Notes: generated by a model not told the origin, from the letters alone. Shown: positions 56,601-60,235, counted from the first letter of the stretch. The stretch: 64,000 bases of DNA from GWE2-42-39 sp942493345 (GCA_942493345.1 OW818695.1:2542001-2606000); one strand, 5' to 3'. Made by a program: numbers and translations.

Positions 56601-57113
56601 GCAGGATTGGGTAACGGAGGTGTTGACGGTTGGACTATATTTTTCTGTCGTAACTTCATCGCTTTTAATTCCGGCATAATTCGATATAGTATTACTGGAA
56701 TTTGGCATATAATAAGCTGTCGGATTGTATCCGTATCCGCTACCTGAAGTTCCTGCAATAAGATTTACGGTTAAAGTATAGGTCCCCGGGGCTAATGAAG
56801 CCAATTGTGCAATTTGCGTACTGGTCCAAGTGATGGTATTCGATATGCTATTATAATTTCCGGCAGGAGATGATGAGGAATAGGTGTAAAGGGTTGGGGC
56901 AGGGAGATAGTCTGTTATGATGATATTATTTCCTGATCCCGATCCTGTGTTTGAGTATGTGATTGTGTAAGAAATAGTTCCTCCAGGAGAAGCGGAAGCA
57001 GTACCTGTCTTAGATATGGATAAATTTTGTCCATATGAAGCATTAAATGCTACAATAAAAAGCAGTATAATCCCTAATAACCCGAATAAACTCCGGCTCT
57101 TCATTATTCCCAT
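35298..57113 (-). CDS. Giant repeat-rich cell-surface protein with T9SS type B sorting domain
   Basis: 7271 residues. Layout: signal peptide (1-29, ending ASYGQ); DUF11-like beta domains (about 30-418); 45 near-identical 83-residue HYR/Ig-like repeats with four cysteines each (419-4153); ten diverged repeats of about 82 residues (4154-4969); five 81-residue repeats containing LGPF/LGPY (4970-5374); thirteen repeats of about 87 residues containing AGG.ITDNC (5375-6512); three HYR-type domains (to about 6757); two cadherin-like domains (to about 6950); an Asp-rich thrombospondin type 3-like region (DNDGILD, DMDGDGIPDS); and a gliding-motility-type C-terminal domain from 7169 (FIPEGFSPDGDGIHD). 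Likely a SprB-like surface adhesin exported by the type IX system, with the PorP/SprF product as partner. The ligand is unknown. Met4 could be the true start. Confidence 0.95.
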   Translation of the reverse strand: MGIMKSRSLFGLLGIILLFIVAFNASYGQNLSISKTGTASASPGGTISYTITYSNTGSGSGNNIIITDYLPAPTLYTYSSSSPAGNYNSISNTITWTSTQIAQLASLAPGTYTLTVNLIAGTSGSGYGYNPTAYYMPNSSNTISNYAGIKSDEVTTEKYSPTVNTSVTQSCSSTISYSGGGEIKSTHDSYTTYLMSITNTGNTYDNFNISITGQTEFVQGGNTFSLVYSFTNLSGTAITQTGFIAPGQVYNFYMKLTLPKSVANNQTDITDITSTSTVCTGAQTNSIISTISNQGAGANTNISITKSVSPNPITAGLPVTYNITVSCSSNQDAIDVKVDDFLPSGLTFNSASNGGTLSSSTVSWPIFTLTKNTSKTLSVTVTPSCNCFDSFTNTATAITANNDIDLSDNSTSLTTNSIDTTAPVLAGIPANITVQCSSVPAAALIGTDVTATDNCDASVNITYSEVRTDGTCPDSYTLTRTWTATDNCGNASTGSQLITVQDTTAPVLAGIPANITVQCSSVPAAAVIGTDVTATDNCDSSVDIVFAEVRTDGTCPDTYTLTRTWTATDNCGNASTGSQLITIQDTTAPVLAGIPANITVQCSSVPAAALIGTDVTATDNCDSSVDIVFAETRTDGTCPDTYTLTRTWTATDNCGNASTGSQLITVQDTTAPVLAGIPANITVQCSSVPAAALIGTDVTATDNCDASVNITYSEVRTDGTCPDSYTLTRTWTATDNCGNSSSSSQLITIQDTTAPVLAGIPANITVQCSSVPAAALIGTDVTATDNCDASVNITYSEVRTDGTCPDSYTLTRTWTATDNCGNSSSSSQLITIQDTTAPVLAGIPANITVQCSSVPAAALIGTDVTATDNCDASVNITYSEVRTDGTCPDSYTLTRTWTATDNCGNSSSSSQLITIQDTTAPVLAGIPANITVQCSSVPAAALIGTDVTATDNCDASVNITYSEVRTDGTCPDSYTLTRTWTATDNCGNASTGSQLITIQDTTAPVLAGIPANITVQCSSVPAAALIGTDVTATDNCDASVNITYSEVRTDGTCPDSYTLTRTWTATDNCGNASTGSQLITIQDTTAPVLAGIPANITVQCSSVPAAALIGTDVTATDNCDASVNITYSEVRTDGTCPDSYTLTRTWTATDNCGNSSSSSQLITIQDTTAPVLAGIPANITVQCSSVPAAALIGTDVTATDNCDASVSIVFAETRTDGTCPDTYTLTRTWTATDNCGNSSSSSQLITIQDTTAPVLAGIPANITVQCSSVPAAALIGTDVTATDNCDASVNITYSEVRTDGTCPDSYTLTRTWTATDNCGNSSSSSQLITIQDTTAPVLAGIPANITVQCSSVPAAALIGTDVTATDNCDASVNITYSEVRTDGTCPDSYTLTRTWTATDNCGNSSSSSQLITIQDTTAPVLAGIPANITVQCSSVPAAALIGTDVTATDNCDASVSIVFAETRTDGTCPDTYTLTRTWTATDNCGNSSSSSQLITIQDTTAPVLAGIPANITVQCSSVPAAALIGTDVTATDNCDASVSIVFAETRTDGTCPDTYTLTRTWTATDNCGNSSSSSQLITIQDTTAPVLAGIPANITVQCSSVPAAALIGTDVTATDNCDASVSIVFAETRTDGTCPDTYTLTRTWTATDNCGNSSSSSQLITIQDTTAPVLAGIPANITVQCSSVPAAALIGTDVTATDNCDASVNITYSEVRTDGTCPDSYTLTRTWTATDNCGNSSSSSQLITIQDTTAPVLAGIPANITVQCSSVPAAALIGTDVTATDNCDASVNITYSEVRTDGTCPDTYTLTRTWTATDNCGNSSSSSQLITIQDTTAPVLAGIPANITVQCSSVPAAALIGTDVTATDNCDASVSIVFAETRTDGTCPDTYTLTRTWTATDNCGNSSSSSQLITIQDTTAPVLAGIPANITVQCSSVPAAALIGTDVTATDNCDASVSIVFAETRTDGTCPDTYTLTRTWTATDNCGNSSSSSQLITIQDTTAPVLAGIPANITVQCSSVPAAALIGTDVTATDNCDASVNITYSEVRTDGTCPDSYTLTRTWTATDNCGNSSSSSQLITIQDTTAPVLAGIPANITVQCSSVPAAALIGTDVTATDNCDASVNITYSEVRTDGTCPDSYTLTRTWTATDNCGNSSSSSQLITIQDTTAPVLAGIPANITVQCSSVPAAALIGTDVTATDNCDASVNITYSEVRTDGTCPDSYTLTRTWTATDNCGNSSSSSQLITIQDTTAPVLAGIPANITVQCSSVPAAALIGTDVTATDNCDASVNITYSEVRTDGTCPDSYTLTRTWTATDNCGNASTGSQLITIQDTTAPVLAGIPANITVQCSSVPAAALIGTDVTATDNCDASVSIVFAETRTDGTCPDTYTLTRTWTATDNCGNSSSSSQLITIQDTTAPVLAGIPANITVQCSSVPAAALIGTDVTATDNCDASVNITYSEVRTDGTCPDSYTLTRTWTATDNCGNASTGSQLITIQDTTAPVLAGIPANITVQCSSVPAAALIGTDVTATDNCDASVNITYSEVRTDGTCPDSYTLTRTWTATDNCGNASTGSQLITIQDTTAPVLAGIPANITVQCSSVPAAALIGTDVTATDNCDASVNITYSEVRTDGTCPDSYTLTRTWTATDNCGNSSSSSQLITIQDTTAPVLAGIPANITVQCSSVPAAALIGTDVTATDNCDASVSIVFAETRTDGTCPDTYTLTRTWTATDNCGNSSSSSQLITIQDTTAPVLAGIPANITVQCSSVPAAALIGTDVTATDNCDASVNITYSEVRTDGTCPDTYTLTRTWTATDNCGNSSSSSQLITIQDTTAPVLAGIPANITVQCSSVPAAALIGTDVTATDNCDASVNITYSEVRTDGTCPDSYTLTRTWTATDNCGNASTGSQLITIQDTTAPVLAGIPANITVQCSSVPAAALIGTDVTATDNCDASVNITYSEVRTDGTCPDSYTLTRTWTATDNCGNSSSSSQLITIQDTTAPVLAGIPANITVQCSSVPAAALIGTDVTATDNCDASVSIVFAETRTDGTCPDTYTLTRTWTATDNCGNSSSSSQLITIQDTTAPVLAGIPANITVQCSSVPAAALIGTDVTATDNCDASVSIVFAETRTDGTCPDTYTLTRTWTATDNCGNSSSSSQLITIQDTTAPVLAGIPANITVQCSSVPAAALIGTDVTATDNCDASVNITYSEVRTDGTCPDSYTLTRTWTATDNCGNSSSSSQLITIQDTTAPVLAGIPANITVQCSSVPAAALIGTDVTATDNCDASVNITYSEVRTDGTCPDSYTLTRTWTATDNCGNSSSSSQLITIQDTTAPVLAGIPANITVQCSSVPAAALIGTDVTATDNCDASVSIVFAETRTDGTCPDTYTLTRTWTATDNCGNSSSSSQLITIQDTTAPVLAGIPANITVQCSSVPAAALIGTDVTATDNCDASVSIVFAETRTDGTCPDTYTLTRTWTATDNCGNSSSSSQLITIQDTTAPVLAGIPANITVQCSSVPAAALIGTDVTATDNCDASVSIVFAETRTDGTCPDTYTLTRTWTATDNCGNSSSSSQLITIQDTTAPVLAGIPANITVQCSSVPAAALIGTDVTATDNCDASVNITYSEVRTDGTCPDSYTLTRTWTATDNCGNSSSSSQLITIQDTTAPVLAGIPANITVQCSSVPAAALIGTDVTATDNCDASVNITYSEVRTDGTCPDTYTLTRTWTATDNCGNSSSSSQLITIQDTTAPVLAGIPANITVQCSSVPAAALIGTDVTATDNCDASVSIVFAETRTDGTCPDTYTLTRTWTATDNCGNSSSSSQLITIQDTTAPVLAGIPANITVQCSSVPAAALIGTDVTATDNCDASVNITYSEVRTDGTCPDSYTLTRTWTATDNCGNASTGSQLITIQDTTAPVLAGIPANITVQCSSVPAAALIGTDVTATDNCDASVSIVFAETRTDGTCPDTYTLTRTWTATDNCGNSSSSSQLITIQDTTAPVLAGIPANITVQCSSVPAAALIGTDVTATDNCDASVNITYSEVRTDGTCPDSYTLTRTWTATDNCGNSSSSSQLITIQDTTAPVLAGIPANITVQCSSVPAAALIGTDVTATDNCDASVSIVFAETRTDGTCPDTYTLTRTWTATDNCGNSSSSSQLITVQDTTAPTFDAEPTAIADLNCGDQLPAQQTLSATDNCGTATVIASSVDPFTVDKCKGYSVTYLWKATDECGNASEKTLAFNILPDTTAPTFDAEPTAIADLNCSGQLPAQQTLSATDNCGTATVVASVDPFTVDKCKGYSVTYRWKATDECGNASEKTLAFNILPDTIKPVFSEFPTDTIVACSGIPQLAEIGTTVKATDNCNSIPVIVYNGETKTSGICPNLYIITRTWTATDECGNSSEKTQTITVKDLIAPVFVIFPEDETVECSDLLSEIPTVEVTDDCDTDVDIQYSEEKTNVICNYSYTLKRKWIATDDCGNKTEKIQSVAVRDTTSPVFDKKPGVISDINCNEDLPVQETLSSTDNCGSVNIVASVDNYLVDKCAGYVITYRWKAADECENTSEETISFNVLPDTQAPVFNSAPTAIADLNCGENLPVQETLTATDNCGTATVIASVDGYTVDKCKGYAITYRWTAIDDCGNKNVITQIFNVLPDIENPSFLSTAKPIADIHHNDPLPVQEILSATDNCGEAIVTPYVNPHIEDKCNGYAVTYRWEASDECGNTTEQFTTFNVLPDEEAPIFMKDPDPVADINSDDALPQKETLTANDDGEMLQIEATTDPYKEDRCNGYNITYRWSAVDKCGNLAEKTITFKVLPDTTPPVFEKSPSPISDIRCADELPDQETIKALDGPNEAPVNKSVDPYMADKCSGYTITYRWTAMDICSNTSIVTQSFNVLPDKEAPTFTKFPGDTLIPCDNIDEYLLKSLSVEAIDNCSGNIIIAEKDTTKLNGNCRSNYKIKRRWTATDTCGNFAEQFQMVTVTDSVAPKADPLIALGPFACLEDIPVPDTTMVKNITDNCSVKFKIQFISDFIESGCSGTMIRTYRLSDECDNFRNLTQEIIINDTIPPTADAMPVLGPYSCYKDRPAANLEDVKNVTDNCISNVTVRFISDSENPGCVGEVIRIYQLEDSCGNTIEIQQTILIDNKIPPTADPMPEIGPFNCVAEIPANIEHVTGEKANCDGTVTIEHLMDSEYPTCTGSFIRTYRITDECGNFTDLKQKINIEKKIRPQVEPLPDLGPFTCAADIPASDTKLIKIIDPFCSSKYTVEFINDANIPACSGVIVRTYRITDECGNLTDAIQYMIVENKTGPTAAALPDIGPYQCANEIPKPDIALIQDIQANCGLKVTVTFLYDSQDPGCSGAILRSYMMEDECKNQTVVNQIIHIENTEGPGIICPADLTVENSSFVPKAYSSFADFIAGGATITHNCNLNESTFKMKSEQSDGNTNPEVITRIYELEDLCGHVSSCSQTIIVLRDSKPKITAPANINIACKNELPDVFANLQEFYDAGGLVETVCGLNQSSISLVKETTDQILITYISTRVYKIEDICGNSNTFEHILIATDKKNPVFSKIPGSIITACSVPEAFITYADFTSAGGEATDNCEIDPESFILINETDNQNTCPKKISRIYSISDIVGNTVEFTHEITILDTIAPSVSNADKTLLGAKDPIPVSFTTIDQLVTAGAKITDNCQVDPGSFKLKNETTTNFVDSTVIEREYTVADLCNNSSVIGHRIVQSKYFVPYMKPPAYQTIECNEPTPVAFSNYNEFVTSGGIAESTCGINPTSFKMNEETISETSCQKIIIRNYEIKDSCGVSIQATHAITIEDKTAPLLTCPPSLNIDNKQLIPSVINTTDAFILAGGSMSDNCQIDLGSFVFVSEETTIEGNLEIVTRTYQISDACGNTTTCKHLITIANIQTLNANAGDLELECKSEVPLVYTKMEEYTKVGGIVNSPCAIDESTFKLVSEESDLNTCPEIITRVYKINDTCGNQIMRTQRIFIQDITSPEFVNVPGDLTTACEIPQPYKSISEFEAAGGKISDNCDLNKITISLVVNDYIGNTCNLQLHRIYMIKDLCGKTNQYEQYINIKDETAPFLWHSINNIRVDCVIPQPYGSLNEFINSGGLATDNCEIDPASFKLANETITNTNCPKTITRTYQLSDKCGNTANFINTIYLSDNEIPHFVAPPSINLKNNSKIPVAYQSTSSFISAGGVITDNCSLNMQSFMLLSEDIHATAISDSIIRSYQIADFCGNIAIAKHYVTIERDPFVSNPRDMFVDCVDNIPKIYKTFQEFLNDGGRALSSCTFDASTFKLAKETNLGTKCPEIGTRTYEIKDVCNNTFSFSHRVIIDDQIAPQITGTSLIKMNLLTGITEVYKSIEDFEKDGGTISDNCGIRRETFKLVSEKSQLENCPFSVTRVYSITDSCDNQGSFTQVFTIEDQEPPQIKMPADLVIDCIDATPASFINYTDFVVAGGQVTDNTFMEESTFALVNEKIVSGQGTKQIIRSYQIKDRCGNIGTAQHIIQSSDNVAPVASCNPIMISLDANGKYALNTNDILQITLGSHDDCTPIAELKYQISPSSFDCSMIGDIQDLRITVSDGYGNSSECKTTAVVLDNYIPVITCHNIDLFLDENGQALLRPEMIAIIESENCGINTMTVDRAKFSCAEVGKQNVQVTVKDNTNVASCSATVTVIDTIVPRITANTVTLTIDNSGKALLTDALLSAISFDACGISSYEPDRTEFTCADLGKNTVHFKVTDKNFNSASTDLIVMVLAGNLKPQALNDVAATIMDTPIRIAVLTNDKDPNGSLDASSLKVIQLPKHGNIQINSVTKEISYSPDNGFIGNDSLQYVVCDNGIPCITLCDTAVVSISILKPNIAPIAVDDHFMSGCDMINGNVLDNDQDIDGHVLKIKTQLVSSPKHGVVTINENGDFSYTFPYKFSGSDSFVYQVCDNALDAKCTNATVFINIFPDNDCDGIDDSTDLDDDNDGISDAVEGNSSSDMDGDGIPDSKDIDSDNDGILDNTEAQAEGKFIPLSGTDANGNGLDDTYQPSGLAPVDTDADGIPDYLDNDSDDDHVSDHIEGYDFSSTGISSAIASGMDDDKDGLDNAYDLIDARTKNSSFTNPAESNEILQDTDNDKTRDWRDNDDDDDGIKTKFEDLNNNGIFIDDDFDLDNHPDYLDVNSDCTLFIPEGFSPDGDGIHDYFQIYCIDSYPNAKMMIFDRQGNLLYSKDHYGNLEFWGNYEDSWWNGVATMGPNANKKVSPEIYLYIFEFGNGKSQRGFVMVSY
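35610..36260 (-). other. Asp-rich thrombospondin type 3-like region
   Basis: Residues about 6952-7168 of the giant protein carry repeated D-x-D-x-D-G motifs (DNDCDGIDDS, DDDNDGISD, DMDGDGIPDS, DSDNDGILDN, DTDADGIPDYLDND), typical calcium-binding linkers between adhesive repeats and the sorting domain. The boundaries are approximate. Confidence 0.85.
36261..37577 (-). other. Three HYR-type and two cadherin-like domains
   Basis: Residues 6513-6951 of the giant protein. Three ~75-residue HYR-type units (ITCHNIDLFLDENGQALL, ITANTVTLTIDNSGKALL and a related first unit) are followed by two cadherin-like/Big-type units with LPKHGNIQI...YSPDNGFIGNDSLQYVVCD and SPKHGVVTI...YKFSGSDSFVYQVCD. These are common stalk modules of secreted Bacteroidota adhesins. 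Confidence 0.75.
37578..40991 (-). repeat. 13-copy diverged repeat family (~87 residues each) of the giant protein
   Basis: Residues 5375-6512. I count thirteen units of the pattern P..Y.S...FI.AGG..TDNC.ID..SF.L..E......C...I.R.Y.I.D.CGN....H.I.I.D. Units differ at most positions, so this family is old compared with the 249-bp array. Confidence 0.8.
40992..42206 (-). repeat. 5-copy repeat family (81 residues each) of the giant protein
   Basis: Residues 4970-5374: five units starting ADPLIALGPF, ADAMPVLGPY, ADPMPEIGPF, VEPLPDLGPF and AAALPDIGPY, each ending in R.Y...DECGN.....Q.I.I. 1215 bp equals exactly five 243-bp units on average; sequence identity is moderate. Confidence 0.8.
42207..44654 (-). 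repeat. 10-copy diverged repeat family (~82 residues each) of the giant protein
   Basis: Residues 4154-4969. Ten units of the type D..AP.F...P..IAD..C...LP.QETL.ATDNCG....A.VD....DKC.GY..TYRW.A.DECGN. The first two are nearly identical to each other, the rest progressively diverged; units 3, 4 and 10 are closer to the 83-residue array type. Confidence 0.8.
45651..47891 (-). repeat. Nine-unit higher-order block, copy 2 (repeat units 33-41)
   Basis: Nine consecutive 249-bp units whose variant order and synonymous markers match units 10-18 (51378-53618), offset exactly 5727 bp (23 units). Shared rare markers include the GCAAGTACCGG boundary at 46626 and the GTAGTATCC boundaries. Neighbouring units on each side differ. 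Confidence 0.8.
51378..53618 (-). repeat. Nine-unit higher-order block, copy 1 (repeat units 10-18)
   Basis: Partner of the block at 45651-47891; 2241 bp. All diagnostic variable sites I compared agree between the copies, including the GCAAGTACCGG marker at 52353, which is 5727 bp from its counterpart at 46626. Confidence 0.8.
55860..57035 (-). other. N-terminal DUF11-like domain region of the giant protein
   Basis: Residues about 27-418. Two DUF11-type segments are recognisable: SISKTGTASASPGGTISYTITYSN with TDYLPAP, and NISITKSVSPNPITAGLPVTYNITV with VDDFLPSGLTF. The stretch between them is Ser/Thr/Asn-rich with tyrosines. DUF11 domains are beta-sandwich modules of large surface proteins. 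Confidence 0.75.
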
Positions 57114-57584
57114 CTGTGTGTTACATAAAAAACCCTTCCCCTCAAATCACAGCAACATCAATCCATAGGTTAATTTATTGAAGATTTTTTCCCATTCCAC
57201 AAATAATTATCACACAAAGCAATTTTACGTTTTTAATTCATTCTTACTGAATTCCGGCATGGAAGTTATTACCGATTTGTGTTAATAGATTCCATGATGA
57301 CACAAAAATCACTAACTATTAATCGTGAATAAACCAGATTGGTTACCCCTTTGTTATTTTTTCTTTGTTATTTTTCTTTAGAATGAATTAAAATAGAGCT
57401 TTAAAGGGATGAATGTTAGTAAGTTTTCTTGATAGGGATAGGAGTGTAAGTGTAATGATATTTTCTGCGGTTGATAGCAGTTTTTTTTAGATGAGGGTAT
57501 ATGGAAAATGGTTTTATGTAAATGTGATTTGACTGGAAATGAAAGGCCGTTCATATTTGAACGGCCTCTTTTCAATATTGAAAT
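57114..57584. other. AT-rich intergenic region upstream of the giant gene
   Basis: 471 bp without a convincing gene. A 65-codon minus-strand frame has no family resemblance. It contains a 14-bp tandem pair (CTTTGTTATTTTTT, 57349-57376, second copy with one change) and, near its right end, the terminator of the GH109-like gene. I found no TAnnTTTG box at a normal distance from the giant gene's start, so its promoter is not identified. Confidence 0.6.
57544..57571 (-). terminator. Hairpin terminator of the GH109-like gene
   Basis: AGGCCGTTCA, loop of four, TGAACGGCCT: a perfect 10-bp stem 14 bp after the stop codon. The minus-strand U-run is short, the plus-strand one (CTTTTC) similar. Confidence 0.6.
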
Positions 57585-59033
57585 TTAAATATTCATCTGT
57601 TTCGAAGAATCGGCCTTCTTTATTTCCCGAACGCCAGTAGTTCCGCCACCTTTCAGGGTGAGCTCAACCGGGGCGTTTGTTTTCCATGAACCGCAGGTGA
57701 AATCAGGTACATCCACCGAATTGGAGCGGTTCGCAACCGATGCTTCGCTCAGAGGTGCAATCGCGCTCCATAAAGCCGCGTCGTAAACATCCTGGTCAAG
57801 TGGCAACCCATTTCGCAGACAATCGATCAAGCGCCAGTCCATCATAAAGTCCATTCCGCCGTGACCACCAACCTGTTTGGCCATTTCGCCTACTTTTCTA
57901 ACAATTTCAGGGGTGAACTCGTCATGCAGTTTTTTCATTTCTTCATCGTTCATCCATTCGTGTCCGTTTGAAATTCGCTCGGGCGAAGGCCATTTGCTGG
58001 CCATCCCTTTTGTTCCGCTAATCAGGTGGATACGCGAATACGGGCGAGGGCTGGTTACATCGTGCTGAATCATAATGGTGCGCCCGTTATAGGTTCTAAC
58101 CGTGGACGTATTCATGTTTCCCCGGTATTTTTTTCCTGCAAATTCGGTGAAGAAAGGATCTTCTGCCGCCAGTTTTTTTGCCATTGCAGCCATGTGGAAG
58201 TCGGCAGACTGCATTGCTACCAAGTATTCCATCTGGTCGCCACGGTTGATGTTCATGATTTGGCAGATCGGGCCCAATCCATGGGTTGGATATAAATTTC
58301 CGTTTCTGAAATTTTCTTTCAGACGCCACATCTCAGCATATCCGTCTTTTTTGAAATTGAGTTCCAATAGGTTATGGAGGTAAGCGCCTTCTCCATGGAT
58401 GATTTCTCCAAAATAACCTTGTCGTGCCATGTTCAGGGTGAGTAGTTCGAAAAAATCGTAGCAGCAGTTCTCTAGCATCATGCAATGCTTTTGGGTGCGT
58501 TCCGAAGTTTCAACCAGTTGCCAGCATTCTTCGATTGTTTTAGCGGCAGGCACTTCAGTTGCAGTATGTTTGCCATTTTCCATGGCATAAACAGCCATTG
58601 GCGTGTGCCATTCCCATGGGGTGATAATATAAACAAGGTCAATATCGGGGTTTTCACAAACTGCTTTCCATGCTTCTTTGGTCCCGAAATACGATTTTGC
58701 TCTTGGTAAGCCTTGCTCTTCAAGCATTTTTTGGCATTTCTCAACCCGGTCTTCATACATATCGCACAAAGCAACAATTTCAACGCCATCAATGTGTGTC
58801 ATTCGTTTAACAGCGCCAGGACCGCGTTGTCCGAGACCGATAAAGCCAATTCGTACTTTGTCGAGTTTCGGGGCAGCGAATCCGCACATGTTAAAACGTT
58901 GCGTGCGTTTATCTGTATTGTTTTTGTTTTTTTTGTCTTCCTGATTCGAAGGCACACAGGCTATCAATCCCGATGAAAGTAATCCTGCACTGATCAGGGT
59001 ATTTCGTAGAAAATCCCTTCTGTTTGATCCCAT
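57585..59033 (-). CDS. Tat-exported GH109-like Gfo/Idh/MocA-fold lipoprotein
   Basis: 482 residues. The N-terminus has a twin-arginine signal (NRRDFLRNTLISAG) ending in a lipobox-like LIACVPS (Cys26), fitting a Tat-exported lipoprotein carrying bound NAD. The Rossmann motif is IGFIGLGQRGPG, followed by YIITPWEWHTPMAVYAMENGKH, TEVPAA, the catalytic-region YPTHGLGPICQ and GGHGGMDFMMDW. This combination is that of family 109 glycoside hydrolases (alpha-N-acetylgalactosaminidase type, NAD-dependent), but related oxidoreductases share the fold, so the substrate is not certain. Monocistronic. Confidence 0.85.
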   Translation of the reverse strand: MGSNRRDFLRNTLISAGLLSSGLIACVPSNQEDKKNKNNTDKRTQRFNMCGFAAPKLDKVRIGFIGLGQRGPGAVKRMTHIDGVEIVALCDMYEDRVEKCQKMLEEQGLPRAKSYFGTKEAWKAVCENPDIDLVYIITPWEWHTPMAVYAMENGKHTATEVPAAKTIEECWQLVETSERTQKHCMMLENCCYDFFELLTLNMARQGYFGEIIHGEGAYLHNLLELNFKKDGYAEMWRLKENFRNGNLYPTHGLGPICQIMNINRGDQMEYLVAMQSADFHMAAMAKKLAAEDPFFTEFAGKKYRGNMNTSTVRTYNGRTIMIQHDVTSPRPYSRIHLISGTKGMASKWPSPERISNGHEWMNDEEMKKLHDEFTPEIVRKVGEMAKQVGGHGGMDFMMDWRLIDCLRNGLPLDQDVYDAALWSAIAPLSEASVANRSNSVDVPDFTCGSWKTNAPVELTLKGGGTTGVREIKKADSSKQMNI

Positions 59034-59228
59034 AGTGTTAAGTTTTAATTGGTTTTAGATTGCACTTGGCATTTAAGTTTACAATGCTAAAAATACAAAC
59101 TTCAGTAATAAACCGAAGGGTTCTGAATGATAATTTTTAGTTGTAGAGAAAATTCACAATATTTATTTTCTGATCTGAATGAAAAGGGCATTTGGCTGGG
59201 ACAAAGTGGACTATATTTACAAGAGGCA

Positions 59229-59363
59229 GTCCAAAAAGCCTGGTATCAAGTCATCCCAAACTTCTGACGGCAGTCAGGAGTTTGGGATTTCATCGTTCTA
59301 ATCATCAAGCCCTGAAATGAATTCAGGGCGACGGGAACTGCCGATTTTAGGACTTTTGGGGTC
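59229..59363. repeat. Intergenic multi-hairpin element
   Basis: Two adjacent strong inverted repeats lie in the 347-bp gap between the GH109-like gene and the DUF59 gene. The first (59253-59288) is ATCCCAAACT-T-CTGAC, loop GGCA, GTCAG-G-AGTTTGGGAT. The second (59309-59329) is GCCCTGAA, loop ATGAA, TTCAGGGC. Weakly complementary CCAAAAAG and CTTTTGGGG stretches flank them. No U-run follows, so a simple terminator is unlikely; a dispersed noncoding repeat or remnant of a mobile element is possible. The remainder of the gap (59034-59228) shows nothing. Confidence 0.6.
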
Positions 59364-59380
59364 GCTTCTTTTATCTTTGT

Positions 59381-59686
59381 TTAAAAGAACCCCAGTTCCA
59401 GGCGGGCTTCTTCGCTCATCATCGATTTATCCCAGGGCGGGTCGAACGTAAGTTCCACATTCGCATCGTCAATTCCGTCAACGGAGAGAGCAGCCTGTCG
59501 GGCATCGTCGACCAGCATATCGGCTACCGGGCAGCCGGGAGCTGTCAGGGTCATGATAATATTGGCTTTATTGTTTTCGTCTACATCTACATTGTAAACC
59601 AAGCCTAAATCGTATATGTTGACCGGAATCTCCGGGTCGTAAACATCTTTTAGTTTTTCAATAATCTGATCAATCCGAGCATCCAT
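59381..59686 (-). CDS. DUF59 / MIP18-family iron-sulfur assembly protein (SufT-like)
   Basis: 101 residues of the DUF59 family, which includes SufT and PaaD and helps mature iron-sulfur proteins. Typical segments are KLKDVYDPEIPVNIYDLGLVY, then IIMTLTAPGCPVADMLVDDAR (with the conserved cysteine) and VELTFDPPWD. It starts 2 bp after the SufE stop, so the two form an operon and probably work in the same SUF-type pathway. The rest of the suf genes are not in the window. Confidence 0.93.
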   Translation of the reverse strand: MDARIDQIIEKLKDVYDPEIPVNIYDLGLVYNVDVDENNKANIIMTLTAPGCPVADMLVDDARQAALSVDGIDDANVELTFDPPWDKSMMSEEARLELGFF

Positions 59687-59688
59687 TT

Positions 59689-60120
59689 CTATGCCTCCTT
59701 TTCTGAAATTCTGTTATATGCAACAGCGTACAATTTAATTTGTTTGATCATGGACAGTAATCCGTTTGATCGGGTAGGAGAGAGGTGCTGTTTCAAGCCG
59801 ATGTCATCGATAAAATGAAGTTCGTTATTCATCAGCTCTTTTGGCGTGCGGCCCGAAACCACGCGGAGCAACAACGCTACCAGTCCTTTTACAATGACTG
59901 CATCACTTTCTCCCTGAAAATAAATTTTACCATTCCTGAATTCGGGAACCAGCCAAACCCGCGACTGGCAACCTTTTATCAGGTGCTGGTCGTTTTTATC
60001 CTTCGGGTCAAGGTTTTGCAGGCCGTTGCCCAGTTCAATTAAATAGCTGTATTTATCCATCCAGTCTTCGTATACCGAAAACTCTTCTATAATTTCCTGT
60101 TGAATGTTCTCCATCTCCAT
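59689..60120 (-). CDS. sufE: Cysteine desulfurase-associated sulfur acceptor SufE
   Basis: 143 residues. SufE takes persulfide sulfur from SufS and passes it to the SufBCD scaffold. The sulfur-accepting cysteine is Cys51 in LIKGCQSRVWLVPE, at the same position as in E. coli SufE. Other family features are YLIELGNGLQNL and GRTPKELMNN. Starts with MEMENIQQE. Overall length is typical. Co-transcribed with the DUF59 gene downstream. Confidence 0.95.
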   Translation of the reverse strand: MEMENIQQEIIEEFSVYEDWMDKYSYLIELGNGLQNLDPKDKNDQHLIKGCQSRVWLVPEFRNGKIYFQGESDAVIVKGLVALLLRVVSGRTPKELMNNELHFIDDIGLKQHLSPTRSNGLLSMIKQIKLYAVAYNRISEKEA

Positions 60121-60235
60121 CTGAATTCTTCAATTAGAAGATGCAAATGTCGTAATTTTTTACGTTCAGGCAATGACTAAAATAATCAGTGCAGCAAAGG
60201 ATAATATTTTTAAAACATTTTGAACCGAACTCATG

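Noticed and set aside
57378..57575. Possible 65-residue minus-strand gene upstream of the giant gene
   Set aside because: It runs through the GH109-like gene's terminator hairpin and has no family resemblance.
59229..59363. Intrinsic terminator for the sufE-DUF59 operon
   Set aside because: The hairpins lack a following U-run on the minus strand and are paired in an unusual way, so they are listed as a structured element instead.
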